From Rhizobium lentis (GTDB lineage Bacteria > Pseudomonadota > Alphaproteobacteria > Rhizobiales > Rhizobiaceae), in contig NZ_CP071456.1 of NCBI RefSeq assembly GCF_017352135.1, forward strand, positions 62,001-126,000: a DNA stretch of 64,000 nucleotides, in the 5' to 3' direction. The position numbers were made by a program, and so were the translations under genes. Under the pieces are notes generated by a model, which saw only the letters and a list, made by a program, of their open reading frames with translations, was not told the origin of the DNA and did no database searches. Position 1 is the first letter of the stretch; each line of letters opens with the position of its first letter. Positions 1 through 10,138 of the stretch are shown here, one piece after another.

Positions 1-420
1 AGCTATTACACGCTCGACGGCGAGCAGGCCAATGTAAGCGAGGCGAAGCAGAACGAGCGCTACGTCGTCGTCATCCACGTGCGCGAGACCAATGATTGGC
101 CGTCGCGCATCGTCATCACCGACCTTCTGCCGGCGGGCTTCGAGATCGACAATCCGAATCTCGTCGACAGCGCCCAGATGACGAATTTCGACTGGATCGG
201 CGAAATCTCGGCTGCCCACACCGAATTCCGCTATGACCGCTTCGTTGCCGCCTTCAACCGCGCGGCAGGCGACAATCGCGAATTCAACGTCGCCTATGTC
301 GTGCGCGCCGTCACCCCCGGCACCTACGACCATCCGGCCGCCAGCGTCGAGGATATGTACCGTCCCGAGCTTTCGGCCCGCACGGCGACCGGCAAGATGG
401 AGGTCGTGGCAGCGCAATAA
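1..420 (+). CDS. Alpha-2-macroglobulin family protein, C-terminal end (partial)
   Basis: The reading frame is open from the first base and ends in TAA at 418-420, so only about the last 139 residues are present. The visible part (NDWPSRIVITDLLPAGFEID, then FNVAYVVRAVTPGTYDHPA and a tail with MYRPELSARTA) matches the C-terminal MG10-type domain of large bacterial alpha-2-macroglobulins (YfhM type), where the VRAVTPG and MYRPE stretches are characteristic. These periplasmic proteins trap proteases and are usually coded next to penicillin-binding protein 1C, as here: the stop overlaps the next start by one base (TAATG). The rest of the gene lies left of the window. Confidence 0.85.
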   Translation, partial: SYYTLDGEQANVSEAKQNERYVVVIHVRETNDWPSRIVITDLLPAGFEIDNPNLVDSAQMTNFDWIGEISAAHTEFRYDRFVAAFNRAAGDNREFNVAYVVRAVTPGTYDHPAASVEDMYRPELSARTATGKMEVVAAQ

Positions 421-2501
421 TGAAGCGGTGGCACAAGTTTGCGATCGGATCCGCCGCCGGCATCGTTCTTGCCGGCGCGGCCCTATTCGCGCTCGACGCC
501 GCCGACAAGGCCTATCCGCCGCCACTCGACAAGGCGAATGCCGTCTCCGCCGAGGTGCTGGATGCCGATAGGCAATTGCTGCGCGCCTTTGCGACCCCGC
601 AAGGCCGCTGGCGGCTGAAGACTGTGGTCACCGACGTCGATCCGCAATTCCTGCGCATGCTGATCGCCTATGAGGACCAGCGTTTTTACGATCACGGCGG
701 CGTCGACGTCTGGGCGCTCGGGCGCGCCGCCATGCAATTGGTCAGCAATGGCCGCATCGTCTCCGGCGCCTCGACGCTGTCGATGCAGGTGGCGCGGCTG
801 ATCGAGCCGCGCGAAGGACGCTCGCTCTCGGCAAAGCTCCTGCAATTGGTGCGCGCCGTGCAGATCGAGCGGCGGCTGTCAAAAGAACAGATTCTCGATC
901 TCTACCTCACCCATGCGCCCTATGGCGGCAATCTCGAAGGCGTGCGTGCAGCAAGCCTTGCCTATTTCGGGAAGGAGCCGCGCCGCCTGACGGTGGCCGA
1001 GGCGGCCCTGCTCGTCGCCTTGCCGCAATTGCCGGAACGGCGCCGGCCGGACCGCAATCTCAAGGCTGCCGAGGCGGCGCGCCAGCGTGTGCTCGACCGC
1101 GTGGCGGTGGCTGAGGCTGTCGGCGACGGCGAAGCGGAGCGGGCCGAGGGTGTCGCCGTCCCGCCGCGGCGCATGCAATTGCCGGCACTGGCCGCTCATG
1201 TCGCCGAAGCCGCACTGCGCAAGGAGCCTGATGTCCTCAAGCACCAGACGACCTTGAAGAAACAGGTGCAGCAGGGGCTGGAATCCGTCGCGCGGGCAGC
1301 GGCGATGAAGCTCGGGCCTAAGCTCTCGCTTGCCATGGTGATGGCCGATGCACAAACCGGCGCGATCGTCGGCGAGGTCGGCTCGGCCGATTATTTCGAC
1401 GCCAGCCGCTCCGGCTGGATCGACATGACGCGCGTCAAGCGCTCGCCCGGCTCGACGCTGAAGCCGTTCATTTACGGGCTGGCCTTCGAGCAGGGGCTGG
1501 TGTCGCAGGAGACAATCATCGAGGACCGGCCAGCCGATTTCTTCGGCTACCGGCCGCGCAATTTCGACATGAGCTATCAGGGCGACGTGACCGTGCGCGA
1601 GGCCCTGCAGCTCTCCTTGAACGTGCCGGCCGTCAAGCTGCTCGACGCCGTCGGACCGTCGCGGCTGATGGTGCGCTTCCGCCGTGCCGAGGTGCGCCCG
1701 GTGCTGCCGCCGAACGAGACGCCGGGGCTGGCGATCGGTCTCGGCGGCGTCGGCATCACGCTGAAGGATCTGGTGCAGCTCTATACGGCGCTCGCCAATC
1801 GCGGCCAGCCGGTAAGGCTCGGCGATGGCGTCACCGGCGCACCAGCCAAACTCGACGGCGAGCCGCTGCTGGAGCCGGTCGCGGTCTGGAACGTTGCCGA
1901 TATTCTCTCCGGCGTCATCCCTCCGGCCGGCGCGCCGCAGCGCGGCATCGCCTACAAGACCGGCACGAGCTACGGCTACCGCGACGCCTGGTCGGTCGGT
2001 TATGACGGGCGCTATGTGCTCGGCGTCTGGGTCGGACGGCCCGACAACAGCGCCGTGCCGGGTTTGACCGGCTATGGCACCGCAGCACCCATCCTCTTCG
2101 AGGCTTTCGCCAAATCCGGCATCGCGACGACGCCGCTGCCCCGTCCGCCGGCCGGCGCCGTGCGCATCGCCCAGTCCGAGCTGCCGATCAGCCAACGGCG
2201 TTTCGCGCTCAATGCCAGCGGCCTGCTCGTCGCCTCCGGGCGCGAGCCGGCGCCGCAGATCGTCTATCCGCCGGAGGGCGCCCATATCGATCTCGGCGCC
2301 AAAGCCGGCGAGCTGTCGCCGCTGCTGCTGAAGCTGCAAGGCGGCCGCGCCCCCTTCCGCTGGCTTGCCAACGGCAAGCCGCTTCCCGATCTTTCACGCC
2401 GGCGCACCCAGCAATGGCTGCCAGACGGAGGCGGCTACTCGAAACTGACCGTCATCGACTCGGCCGGCCGCGCCGCAAGCGTAGGCGTTTTCATCGACTG
2501 A
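420..2501 (+). CDS. pbpC: Penicillin-binding protein 1C (bifunctional transglycosylase/transpeptidase)
   Basis: A 693-residue peptidoglycan polymerase. There is an N-terminal membrane anchor at about residues 7-28. The GT51 transglycosylase domain has EDQRFYDHGGVD with the catalytic Glu near residue 85, and GASTLSMQVARLIEP. The transpeptidase domain has SxxK as STLK (Ser345, Lys348), SLN as SLNVPA, and KTGTSYG from about residue 513. The last 90 residues, from IVYPPEGAHIDL, fit the PbpC-specific C-terminal domain. It would act in the periplasm, anchored in the inner membrane. The one-base overlap with the upstream macroglobulin gene implies translational coupling, and this pairing is recurrent in Proteobacteria as a proposed envelope-defence unit. 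Length and motif order are typical for PbpC. Confidence 0.95.
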   Translation: MKRWHKFAIGSAAGIVLAGAALFALDAADKAYPPPLDKANAVSAEVLDADRQLLRAFATPQGRWRLKTVVTDVDPQFLRMLIAYEDQRFYDHGGVDVWALGRAAMQLVSNGRIVSGASTLSMQVARLIEPREGRSLSAKLLQLVRAVQIERRLSKEQILDLYLTHAPYGGNLEGVRAASLAYFGKEPRRLTVAEAALLVALPQLPERRRPDRNLKAAEAARQRVLDRVAVAEAVGDGEAERAEGVAVPPRRMQLPALAAHVAEAALRKEPDVLKHQTTLKKQVQQGLESVARAAAMKLGPKLSLAMVMADAQTGAIVGEVGSADYFDASRSGWIDMTRVKRSPGSTLKPFIYGLAFEQGLVSQETIIEDRPADFFGYRPRNFDMSYQGDVTVREALQLSLNVPAVKLLDAVGPSRLMVRFRRAEVRPVLPPNETPGLAIGLGGVGITLKDLVQLYTALANRGQPVRLGDGVTGAPAKLDGEPLLEPVAVWNVADILSGVIPPAGAPQRGIAYKTGTSYGYRDAWSVGYDGRYVLGVWVGRPDNSAVPGLTGYGTAAPILFEAFAKSGIATTPLPRPPAGAVRIAQSELPISQRRFALNASGLLVASGREPAPQIVYPPEGAHIDLGAKAGELSPLLLKLQGGRAPFRWLANGKPLPDLSRRRTQQWLPDGGGYSKLTVIDSAGRAASVGVFID

Positions 2502-2650
2502 GGCGCGGCGGCTCGAAAATCGGCAGCCATTTCGGAAAGCACGATGGACCGGTTCGAAGGGTTACGGCGTCCCTTAGAGACGCTGCGCCATGGAACCAAA
2601 GCCCGGCCACAACCGTTGAAATGGGTCTCCCTTCAACGTCCGACGGCCTC

Positions 2651-5260
2651 ATGACACTTCCGACAGCGACCTACCGGATCCAATTCCGCAACGGCATGAC
2701 CTTCGATCGTGCCTGCGGCCTCGTCCCCTATCTCAAGACGCTCGGCATCAGCCACCTTTACGCCTCACCGATCTTTTCCGCCGTTAGCGGCTCGACCCAT
2801 GGCTATGACGTCACCGACGCCAATGAAATCGACCCCGCAATCGGCGGTCGGGCAGGGTTCGACCGGCTGACGGACAGCCTCGCCGCAGCGGGCATGGCGC
2901 TGATCCTCGACATCGTGCCGAACCACATGGCCGCCTCGCCGGAAAACGGCTGGTGGCGCGACGTGTTGATATTCGGCCGGCAAAGCGCTTATGCGCGCCA
3001 TTTCGACGTCGACTGGAGCGAGCCGCTGACCCTGCCGCAGCTCGGCCGGGATTTCGAGGGCGCGCTTGCTGCCGGCGAGGTGCGTCTCGTGCTCGACGAA
3101 AGCCACGGCAATTTCGCATTCGGTTATTTCGACGCGCTGCTGCCGCTCAATCCCAGCAGCTACGGCGCGGTGGCAAACCGGCTCGACGATCCGGTGGCGA
3201 CCAGAATGGCGGAAGCTGCGGCTGTCGCCGCGGGCGAGGATTTCACCCGGGCGATGCGCGACATCCTCTTCGAGGGCGGCGACCGGGCCATCCTCCTGCA
3301 GAAGCTCGAGGACCTCTCGGCCGACCGCGATTTCCTGAGAGACCTGCATGCGGAGCAGCACTGGCGCCTCACCCATTGGAAGCAAGCGGCACGACATCTG
3401 AGCTATCGCCGTTTTTTCGAGGTGACAGGGCTGATCGGCACGCGCGTCGAAGACCCCGATGTTTTCGAGGAAATGCACCGCCTGACGCTCGACCTGGTGC
3501 GCCACGGCAAGGTGCAGGGCCTACGCATCGACCATGTCGACGGGCTGGCCGAGCCCAAGGCCTATCTCGACCGGCTGAGGGCAGCCGCCGGGCCGGACAC
3601 CTATATCGTCGTGGAAAAGATCCTCGCCCCCGGCGAGCACCTGCCGGAGAGCTGGCCGGTCGCCGGCACGACCGGTTATGAATTCACCGCCGCACTCAGC
3701 GAAATCTTCATCGACGGCAATGGCCTGCGCATATTGGACGATGCCTATCGCAGCATTGCCGGCGAGGTCGCTGATATCGAGGAGGCGAGGCGGAATGCGA
3801 AACGACTGATGGTGGATCGCAATTTTGCCGGCGAAACCGGCAGGCTGCTATCGATCGCGGCAGGGATCTTTCCCGAGGTCAATCGAGACGAGATCGCCGC
3901 TGCCCTGCGCGAATTGCTGATCGCCTTCCCAGTCTATCGCACCTATGGCGACGGCGGCGCCCTCAGCTGGCAGGATTCGGCGGTGCTCGCTGCCACGATC
4001 TCGCAGGCTGCCTCCCAGCTCGAGGAAAGGCACGCGCTCACCCCCCTGCTCAGCCTGCTCGAAGGCAAGGTCGAGGGAGATGCCGCCCATCAGTTTCGCA
4101 TCCGCTTCCAGCAGCTGAGCGGCCCAGTGATGGCGAAGGCGACCGAAGACACGCTGTTTTACCGCTACAACAGGTTGCTCGCGGCAAACGAAGTCGGCGG
4201 CGAACCGGCCAAAGCGCCCGGTGGTCCGGAAGGGTTCCATCGCCTGATGGCGGAGCGGGCGCGGCTGCAGCCGCGGGGGCTTTCAGCAACCGCCACCCAC
4301 GACACCAAGCGCGGCGAGGATGCGCGCGCCAGGCTTTATGCCTTGAGCGAGGGCGCCGACGTTTTCGTGCAGGCGGTGGCGCGCTGGCGTGAGATGAACC
4401 GGTCGTGGCTCAAGGATCTGCCGGATGGCGCAGCACCGGAGCCGAATGTCGAATGGATGCTGTATCAAGCGCTTGCCGGCGTCTGGCCGGAAGATTTCGA
4501 CAAAGGGCAAACGAATGAGCTTGCCGAGCGCTTCACCTCCTATGCGCTGAAGGCTGTCCGCGAGGCGAAACTGCGCAGCAATTGGATGGAACAGGATGCC
4601 GCTTACGAGGAAGCGGTCACGGCATACGCAGCCGCATTGGTCTCGCCTGACAATGACGCCTTTCTCGAGGATTTCGAGATGGTGCTGCAGCCCTTCATCG
4701 CGGCGGGTTACGTCAATAGCCTGTCGCAGACGCTCCTCAAGCTGACCGCCCCCGGCATTCCCGATATCTATCAGGGCACCGAAGGGTTCGATTTCAGCCT
4801 CGTCGATCCGGACAATCGCCGGCCGGTCGATCATGCCCGGCTGGCAGCCTGGCTTGATGAGGCCGGACCGATCGCCAAGCTTCAGGCGGCGGCGTTGAAG
4901 CAGCGCATCATCGCGATCGGCCTGCACCTGCGCCAGCGGCACCCGGCGCTCTTTGCCAAGGGCGATTATCTGCCGCTGAGGGCGACGGGCGGCCGGCGCG
5001 ATCATGTCCTCGCCTTTGCCCGCGTACAAGACGGCGATTTCGCCATTGTCGTCGCACCCCGGCTGATGTTCGGCTGGCTCGATCCGGGTGTGCTCTTTGC
5101 CGGCCCGGAATTCTGGGAGGATACGGCGATAACAGTCCCCTCCCCCCTTCACGGGCTGAAGGCGGATCTGGTGACCGGCAAGACGATCGAACCGGGCGGC
5201 AGCATTTCCGTCGCCGCTCTGCTCGGCAGCCAGCCGGTCGGATTGATCAGTCCTATCTGA
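2651..5260 (+). CDS. treY: Malto-oligosyltrehalose synthase
   Basis: Predicted to isomerise the reducing-end linkage of malto-oligosaccharides to give maltooligosyl trehalose, the first step of the TreY/TreZ trehalose route in the cytoplasm. The 869-residue protein begins [17 protein letters not shown], the usual TreY start. It carries the GH13 signatures [23 protein letters not shown] (nucleophile Asp) and [12 protein letters not shown] (acid/base Glu), and the TreY-typical [18 protein letters not shown]. The frame is open back into pbpC, but family alignment favours ATG 2651; ATG 2621 is an in-frame alternative and neither has a strong ribosome-binding site. TreZ and glycogen-debranching partners are not adjacent, so they must lie elsewhere if the route works. 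Confidence 0.93.
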   Translation: MTLPTATYRIQFRNGMTFDRACGLVPYLKTLGISHLYASPIFSAVSGSTHGYDVTDANEIDPAIGGRAGFDRLTDSLAAAGMALILDIVPNHMAASPENGWWRDVLIFGRQSAYARHFDVDWSEPLTLPQLGRDFEGALAAGEVRLVLDESHGNFAFGYFDALLPLNPSSYGAVANRLDDPVATRMAEAAAVAAGEDFTRAMRDILFEGGDRAILLQKLEDLSADRDFLRDLHAEQHWRLTHWKQAARHLSYRRFFEVTGLIGTRVEDPDVFEEMHRLTLDLVRHGKVQGLRIDHVDGLAEPKAYLDRLRAAAGPDTYIVVEKILAPGEHLPESWPVAGTTGYEFTAALSEIFIDGNGLRILDDAYRSIAGEVADIEEARRNAKRLMVDRNFAGETGRLLSIAAGIFPEVNRDEIAAALRELLIAFPVYRTYGDGGALSWQDSAVLAATISQAASQLEERHALTPLLSLLEGKVEGDAAHQFRIRFQQLSGPVMAKATEDTLFYRYNRLLAANEVGGEPAKAPGGPEGFHRLMAERARLQPRGLSATATHDTKRGEDARARLYALSEGADVFVQAVARWREMNRSWLKDLPDGAAPEPNVEWMLYQALAGVWPEDFDKGQTNELAERFTSYALKAVREAKLRSNWMEQDAAYEEAVTAYAAALVSPDNDAFLEDFEMVLQPFIAAGYVNSLSQTLLKLTAPGIPDIYQGTEGFDFSLVDPDNRRPVDHARLAAWLDEAGPIAKLQAAALKQRIIAIGLHLRQRHPALFAKGDYLPLRATGGRRDHVLAFARVQDGDFAIVVAPRLMFGWLDPGVLFAGPEFWEDTAITVPSPLHGLKADLVTGKTIEPGGSISVAALLGSQPVGLISPI

Positions 5261-5316
5261 GGAGCCGCCTCCCTTTCGCCGTCTCCCGCGTCGATTTTAC
5301 CTCCTCAAATTAGTGC

Positions 5317-5347
5317 TTGACCTTCCAGTTGCTGGAAGGTTGATAAG
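5317..5347 (+). promoter_or_regulatory. CueR/HmrR-type copper-responsive promoter of actP
   Basis: A perfect inverted repeat ACCTTCCAG-TTG-CTGGAAGGT occupies 5320-5340, between a -35 TTGACC (5317-5322) and a -10 GATAAG (5342-5347). The spacer is 19 bp. The over-long spacer filled by a dyad with ACCTTCC half-sites is the hallmark of promoters activated by MerR-family copper regulators, which untwist the DNA. The next gene on the strand is the copper ATPase, followed by its MerR regulator. Confidence 0.9.
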
Positions 5348-5384
5348 CCTCTCCAACTGCCCCCATCGGGCAAAGGAGATAGTG

Positions 5385-7916
5385 ATGGACGCCAAGCACG
5401 AACACGATCACCACCACCATAACCACGCCGTGGGCCACGACCACTGCAATTGCGGGCATGATCATCAGGAGGAGGTGACGGACGCGGTGATTCGTGACCC
5501 CGTCTGCGGCATGACCGTCGACCCGCAGGCCGGCAAGGCTTCATTCGATCAATCGGGCCGCATCTATCATTTCTGTTCGGAGGGCTGCCGGACGAAATTT
5601 GCGGCTGCGCCGCAGGACTATCTGAGCGCGAAGGATCCGGTCTGCGGCATGAGCGTCGACCGCTCGACGGCCAAGCATTTCCTGAAAGCCGAGGGTGAGA
5701 AATTCTATTTCTGTTCGGCTGGCTGCAAGGCAAAATTCGAAGCCGATCCCTCCGCCTACCGCGACGGCAGCCGCCCGCCGGCAAAGCCGGCGCCGAAGGG
5801 CACACTCTACACCTGCCCGATGCATCCCGAAGTTCTCAGCGACCGGCCCGGCGACTGCCCGAAATGCGGCATGGCGCTGGAGCCGATGGGCATTCCGCCC
5901 GCCGACGAAGGCCCGAACCCGGAGCTCGTCGATTTCATCAGGCGGCTCTGGGTGAGCGCCGTGCTTGCCGTGCCGCTGCTGGCGCTCGGTATGGGGCCGA
6001 TGCTCGGCGTGCCGCTGCGGGACATGATCGGCGAGCCGCAGGCGACCTTCGGCGAACTGCTGCTGGCGAGCCCGGTGGTGCTCTGGGCCGCCCTGCCCTT
6101 CTTCCGCCGCGCATGGGCTTCTGTCGTCAACCGCAGTCCGAACATGTGGACGCTGATCGGCCTCGGCGTCGGCACCGCCTATGTCTACAGTGTCGTCGCC
6201 ACGCTGGCGCCCGATCTCTTCCCGATGAGCTTCCGTGGCCACGGCGCGGCCGTGCCCGTCTATTTCGAGGCGGCCGCCGTCATCGTCGCGCTCGTCTTCG
6301 TCGGCCAGGTGCTGGAATTGAAGGCGCGCGAGCGCACCGGCTCGGCCATCCGCGCCCTGCTCGACCTCGCACCGAAGACGGCGCGACGCATCGAGGCCGA
6401 CGGCAACGAGGCCGATGTGCCGGTCGACGAGATCCAGACCGGCGAGCGGCTGCGCGTGCGCCCCGGCGAGCGGGTGCCGGTGGACGGCTCCGTCGTCGAA
6501 GGCCAATCGACCGTCGATGAATCGATGATATCGGGAGAACCTTTGCCCGTGGAGAAATCGAAGGGCGATGCGCTGACCGGCGGCACGATCAACAAGAACG
6601 GCAGCCTCGTCATGGTGGCCGAGAAGGTAGGTGCCGATACGGTTCTGTCGCGCATCGTCGACATGGTCGCCAAGGCGCAGCGCTCGCGGGCGCCGATCCA
6701 GGGCGCCGTCGACCGGGTGTCGGCGGTCTTCGTGCCGGCTGTCGTCGCCGTCGCGATCCTTGCCTTCCTCGTCTGGGCCATGCTCGGGCCCGAGCCGCGC
6801 ATGGCCAATGCTCTGCTGGCCGCCGTCGCCGTTCTGATTATCGCCTGCCCCTGTGCGCTCGGTCTTGCGACGCCGATGTCGATCATGATCGCCACCGGCC
6901 GGGGTGCTGGGGAAGGTGTGCTGATCAAGGACGCCGAGGCACTGGAGCGCTTCTCCAAGGTCGACACGCTGATCGTCGACAAGACCGGTACGCTGACTGA
7001 GGGTAAGCCGAAACTGACCGATGTCGTCGCCCTCGGCCCGCGCGAGGAGCAGCGACTTCTGTCGCTGGCCGCCAGCCTGGAGCGCGGCTCCGAGCATCCG
7101 CTGGCCGAAGCGATCGTTTCCGGTGCCGAGGAGCGCGGCGTCGCCTTCGTGGAGGTCACCGGCTTCGAGGCGAAGACCGGCAAGGGCGTTCAAGGTCTTG
7201 CCGGCGGAGTGGCGGTGGCGCTCGGCAATGCGGCTATGCTTGCCGATCTCGGCATCGATCCGGCGCCGCTTGCCGAAAAAACCGAAGCCCTGCGCGGCGA
7301 CGGCAAGACGGTGATGTTCGTAACGTTAGACGGCGCGCTTGCCGGCCTCGTCGCCGTCGCCGACCGGATCAAGCCGACGACGGCAGCCGCCATCAAGGCG
7401 CTCCACGAAAGCGGCCTGACGATCATCATGGCAACCGGCGACAACGGGCGTACGGCCGAAGCGGTGGCGAAAAGCCTCGGCATCGATGAAGTTCGCGCCG
7501 ATGTCCTGCCGGAAGGCAAGAAGGCGCTGATCGAAGATTTGCGCGCCAAAGGCGCCGTCATCGCCATGGCCGGCGATGGCGTCAATGACGCGCCGGCGCT
7601 GGCCGCCGCCGATGTCGGCATCGCTATGGGCACCGGCGCCGATGTCGCGGTGGAAAGCGCCGGCATTACCCTGGTGAAAGGCGATCTTACCGGGATCGTC
7701 AGGGCGCGGCGGCTGGCGGAGGCGACAATGCGCAACATTCGCCAGAATCTCGGCTTCGCCTTCGGCTATAATGCGCTCGGCGTTCCGGTCGCAGCTGGTG
7801 TGTTCTATCCGATCTTCGGCCTGCTGCTTTCGCCGATGATCGCGGCGGCGGCGATGAGCCTCTCGTCGGTCTCGGTCATATCAAATGCGCTGAGACTGCG
7901 TTTTGCAAAATTATAG
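5385..7916 (+). CDS. actP: Copper-exporting P1B-type ATPase
   Basis: Predicted inner-membrane ATPase that exports Cu(I). ATG 5385 follows a clear AAGGAG site. The 843-residue protein opens with a His-rich tail ([20 protein letters not shown]), then two YHS domains (each with DPVCGM), then a heavy-metal-binding motif [10 protein letters not shown] near residue 142, instead of classical CxxC HMA domains. The membrane metal motif CPC is at residues 488-490 ([11 protein letters not shown]). The phosphorylation motif [11 protein letters not shown] starts at Asp532; SEHPLAEAI and [10 protein letters not shown] complete the P1B set. Rhizobial ActP of this kind is paired with HmrR and was linked to acid-copper tolerance. 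The hmrR gene follows after nine bases, giving an operon under the CueR-type promoter just upstream. Confidence 0.94.
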   Translation: MDAKHEHDHHHHNHAVGHDHCNCGHDHQEEVTDAVIRDPVCGMTVDPQAGKASFDQSGRIYHFCSEGCRTKFAAAPQDYLSAKDPVCGMSVDRSTAKHFLKAEGEKFYFCSAGCKAKFEADPSAYRDGSRPPAKPAPKGTLYTCPMHPEVLSDRPGDCPKCGMALEPMGIPPADEGPNPELVDFIRRLWVSAVLAVPLLALGMGPMLGVPLRDMIGEPQATFGELLLASPVVLWAALPFFRRAWASVVNRSPNMWTLIGLGVGTAYVYSVVATLAPDLFPMSFRGHGAAVPVYFEAAAVIVALVFVGQVLELKARERTGSAIRALLDLAPKTARRIEADGNEADVPVDEIQTGERLRVRPGERVPVDGSVVEGQSTVDESMISGEPLPVEKSKGDALTGGTINKNGSLVMVAEKVGADTVLSRIVDMVAKAQRSRAPIQGAVDRVSAVFVPAVVAVAILAFLVWAMLGPEPRMANALLAAVAVLIIACPCALGLATPMSIMIATGRGAGEGVLIKDAEALERFSKVDTLIVDKTGTLTEGKPKLTDVVALGPREEQRLLSLAASLERGSEHPLAEAIVSGAEERGVAFVEVTGFEAKTGKGVQGLAGGVAVALGNAAMLADLGIDPAPLAEKTEALRGDGKTVMFVTLDGALAGLVAVADRIKPTTAAAIKALHESGLTIIMATGDNGRTAEAVAKSLGIDEVRADVLPEGKKALIEDLRAKGAVIAMAGDGVNDAPALAAADVGIAMGTGADVAVESAGITLVKGDLTGIVRARRLAEATMRNIRQNLGFAFGYNALGVPVAAGVFYPIFGLLLSPMIAAAAMSLSSVSVISNALRLRFAKL

Positions 7917-7925
7917 GAGATGGCG

Positions 7926-8315
7926 ATGAATATCGGCGAAGCCTCGGAACGATCGGGCCTGCCTTCGAAGACGATCCGATATTACGAGGATATCGGCCTC
8001 ATCCGCCCCGAGAGGGGCGGAAACGGCTATCGCGACTATACTGCAAGCGACCTTCACAAGCTGCGCTTCCTGCAGCGCTCGCGCAGCCTTGGCTTTTCCG
8101 TCGAGGAATGCCGGCAATTGCTGGCGCTCTACGTCGACAAGGACAGGGCGAGCGCCGACGTCAAGGATATTGCCGAGACCAAACTTGTCGAGATCGACCG
8201 CAAGATCCGCGATCTCTCGGAACTGCGCCGCACCCTGGAACACCTCGTGCATGCCTGTCACGGCAACGACAGGCCGGATTGCCCGATCCTCGAAGAACTC
8301 TCGGACGGCGGCTGA
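7926..8315 (+). CDS. hmrR: MerR-family copper-responsive regulator
   Basis: A 129-residue MerR/CueR-type activator. The N-terminal winged helix reads MNIGEASERSGLPSKTIRYY, followed by RDYTASDLHKLRFLQRSRSLGF. After the dimerisation helix comes the copper-binding loop CHGNDRPDCPIL with two Cys separated by seven residues, as in CueR/HmrR (monovalent metal sensing). I chose ATG 7926 because AGGAG at 7915-7919 is spaced well from it; an in-frame ATG at 7920 abuts that site. It is co-transcribed with actP and should bind the dyad at 5320-5340. Confidence 0.93.
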   Translation: MNIGEASERSGLPSKTIRYYEDIGLIRPERGGNGYRDYTASDLHKLRFLQRSRSLGFSVEECRQLLALYVDKDRASADVKDIAETKLVEIDRKIRDLSELRRTLEHLVHACHGNDRPDCPILEELSDGG

Positions 8316-8337
8316 CTCCGAGACGCGGGCGATCCGT

Positions 8338-8646
8338 TCAGGTTAGCTCGGGCATGTTCCGGTCGGCCACCTGCGGGGGTTGAGCCCGCTCGTAGGTCTC
8401 CTCATCTTCGCCGTCGTCCAGCACGCCTTCATCTAGCCGATGCTTGATCACCAGCGCATAGATCACGTCGAGAATGTTGCGGTCTCTCAGATGAGGGTCG
8501 GTCAACGCGAGCAGCGAAGCCCGGACGATTTTCTTGCTGGTGGCTTTCGGGCAACGCGTCTTGACGAAATCATAGAGCGCCTGATCCGTCAGCCCTTCCA
8601 TGGCGCCGTCTACGAGAGCCTGGTAGACTCGCTTCTTTTCCTTCAT
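8338..8646 (-). CDS. Conserved hypothetical protein, 102 residues
   Basis: A small cytoplasmic protein convergent with hmrR. It starts MKEKKRVYQALVDGAMEGL and ends in an acidic, charged tail (DEGVLDDGEDEETYERAQ). The middle KTRCPKATSKKIVRASLLAL looks like a small helical bundle, with one Cys. There is no transmembrane segment or signal peptide. A GAGGGG stretch lies about a dozen bases before the ATG. Normal amino-acid composition and the lack of a better frame on the other strand support a real gene. I do not recognise its family and assign no function. Confidence 0.65.
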   Translation of the reverse strand: MKEKKRVYQALVDGAMEGLTDQALYDFVKTRCPKATSKKIVRASLLALTDPHLRDRNILDVIYALVIKHRLDEGVLDDGEDEETYERAQPPQVADRNMPELT

Positions 8647-8789
8647 TCCTTATCGTCCCCTCAATTCAGTGACGTCATGATCCGTCATATGATTGTCAAA
8701 GACAATCGCGGATTTAAGGCACCGGCGAAGGAAACCGGTCGCTTCCCAGGCGGCGATCCGTGGCCCTTGAGGATTTTTTTCGCTCGCCT

Positions 8790-8817
8790 GGAATAAATTC
8801 GGCCGGACTTCCGTATA
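8790..8817 (+). promoter_or_regulatory. Candidate autoregulated ECF promoter (leaderless start)
   Basis: GGAATAAA starts at 8790 and CGTATA lies at 8812-8817, with about 15 bp between the boxes. This resembles ECF promoters (GGAA-type -35 with CGT-type -10). The expected transcription start, about seven bases after the -10, falls at or next to ATG 8825 of the sigma gene. No Shine-Dalgarno precedes that ATG, so a leaderless mRNA is plausible. This rests on sequence pattern only. Confidence 0.5.
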
Positions 8818-8824
8818 CTCAATC

Positions 8825-9364
8825 ATGGAACGCAAAGAACGGCCCTTCGACGTCATCGGACAGCTTGCAGCGCTGAGGCGCTACGCTCGCTCGCTGGTGC
8901 GCAATTCGGAGGAGGCGGAGGATCTGGTCCACGATGCACTGGTGCGCGCCTTCGAAAAGCGGAAGAGCTTCCGCAGCGGCGGCAACCTGCGTACCTGGCT
9001 GCTCTCCATCCTGCACAACGCCCATATCGACCGGCTTCGCCAGAACCGATCGCTGACGCGCCGACATGATGAAGCGGCCGTCGAAGCCGAACAGTCCCTG
9101 CCGGCCGGCCAGGAACATGCCGTGCGCCTGCAGCAGGTGCGCGAGGCCTTCTTCGGTCTGCCGGAGGAGCAGCGCGAAGCGCTTCATCTCGTGGCGATCG
9201 AAGATCTGTCCTACCAGGAAGCCGCCAATGCGCTCGGCATTCCCGTCGGCACGCTGATGTCGCGCATTTCCCGCGCCCGCGCTCAGCTGCGCGAATTCGA
9301 GGAGAAGACGCCGCGCGTTTCACATCTGAGATTAATCGGAGGGAACGGCAATGAAGGCAGTTGA
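8825..9364 (+). CDS. ECF-type RNA polymerase sigma factor
   Basis: A 179-residue group IV sigma factor. Region 2 is at about residues 10-75 (AEDLVHDALVRAFEKRKSF, then LRTWLLSILHNAHIDRLR). Region 4 is at about 115-165, with LPEEQREALHLVAIEDLSY and the helix-turn-helix YQEAANALGIPVGTLMSRIS. It overlaps the following anti-sigma gene by 14 bases, the usual arrangement for a sigma/anti-sigma pair. The -35/-10 pair upstream suggests autoregulation. The inducing stress cannot be read from sequence; the third gene, a Bax-inhibitor-1 protein, hints at an envelope or membrane signal. Confidence 0.93.
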   Translation: MERKERPFDVIGQLAALRRYARSLVRNSEEAEDLVHDALVRAFEKRKSFRSGGNLRTWLLSILHNAHIDRLRQNRSLTRRHDEAAVEAEQSLPAGQEHAVRLQQVREAFFGLPEEQREALHLVAIEDLSYQEAANALGIPVGTLMSRISRARAQLREFEEKTPRVSHLRLIGGNGNEGS

Positions 9365-10118
9365 TCCGATCGTCGATACCGATCTCGACGCCTATGTCGA
9401 CGGCGAGCTCGATGTCGCCCGCCGCATCCAGGTGGAATCCTACCTGTCGGAGAATCCGGTGATTGCCGCCAAGGTAATGGCCGATCTCAGCATGAAGGGC
9501 GAGCTGCGGCTGGCGCTTGCCGGCGAAAGCGCCTCCGGCCATCCCGAAACCCGCGACGCCGCCCGCCGGCTGGAACGCGGCCTTTCCCATGGTCGCATCT
9601 TCCAGTCCATGCAGCGCATCGCCGCCGTCGGCATCCTGGTCGCCGCCGGCTGGGTGGCGCACAATTCCTTTGGCGCCTTTTCGGCAACCGAGGTTGCAGC
9701 CTCCGTGCCGGCGCCCGCCTATGTCGAGGACGCCGTTCGCGCCTATCAGACCGCCGAATTGCGGGAATCGATGCCTTCGCAGACACCGACTACCTACAGC
9801 GCCGACGAGATCCGTGCCGCCACCGCAATCGTCATGCCCGAACTGCCGAAGGGTTGGAAGGTCGCCGACGTGCAGATCTTCCCGTCCGAATTCGGACCCA
9901 GCGTCGAGATGGCGATCACCGCATCCGACGGAAAGCGGCTCTCGCTTTTCGCTGTCCGCCCGGGCGCCTTCGAGGTCCAGCCAGTCAGCCATCTCGCCCT
10001 CGAAAAGGCGGAAGCCGCCTATTGGCAGATCGGCGAGGTCGCCTATGCGCTGATTGCCGAAGATAGCGCCCTCAATCTCGACCAGGCAGCCGAACGGCTC
10101 GCCCGCTCGCTCTATTAG
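9351..10118 (+). CDS. Transmembrane anti-sigma factor
   Basis: A 255-residue single-pass membrane protein. The N-terminal cytoplasmic part (DLDAYVDGELDVARRIQVES) has the DxxLxxYVDGEL signature of anti-sigma domains. It lacks the zinc HxxxCxxC motif, so it is a non-zinc version. One transmembrane segment lies near residues 84-100 (IAAVGILVAAGWVAH). The remaining 150 residues should be periplasmic and could sense the signal. It overlaps the sigma gene and precedes the BI-1 gene by 20 bases, so the three probably form one operon. It would hold the sigma factor inactive at the membrane. Confidence 0.85.
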   Translation: MKAVDPIVDTDLDAYVDGELDVARRIQVESYLSENPVIAAKVMADLSMKGELRLALAGESASGHPETRDAARRLERGLSHGRIFQSMQRIAAVGILVAAGWVAHNSFGAFSATEVAASVPAPAYVEDAVRAYQTAELRESMPSQTPTTYSADEIRAATAIVMPELPKGWKVADVQIFPSEFGPSVEMAITASDGKRLSLFAVRPGAFEVQPVSHLALEKAEAAYWQIGEVAYALIAEDSALNLDQAAERLARSLY

Positions 10119-10138
10119 TTCAAACCGAGGAGATCAGC

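Noticed and set aside
879..2339. 486-codon frame opposite pbpC
   Set aside because: Fully antisense to the PbpC catalytic domains, no ribosome-binding site, composition of a shadow frame.
8650..8856. 68-codon frame on the minus strand upstream of the sigma factor
   Set aside because: It overlaps the proposed ECF promoter and the sigma start, has no ribosome-binding site and no recognisable features.
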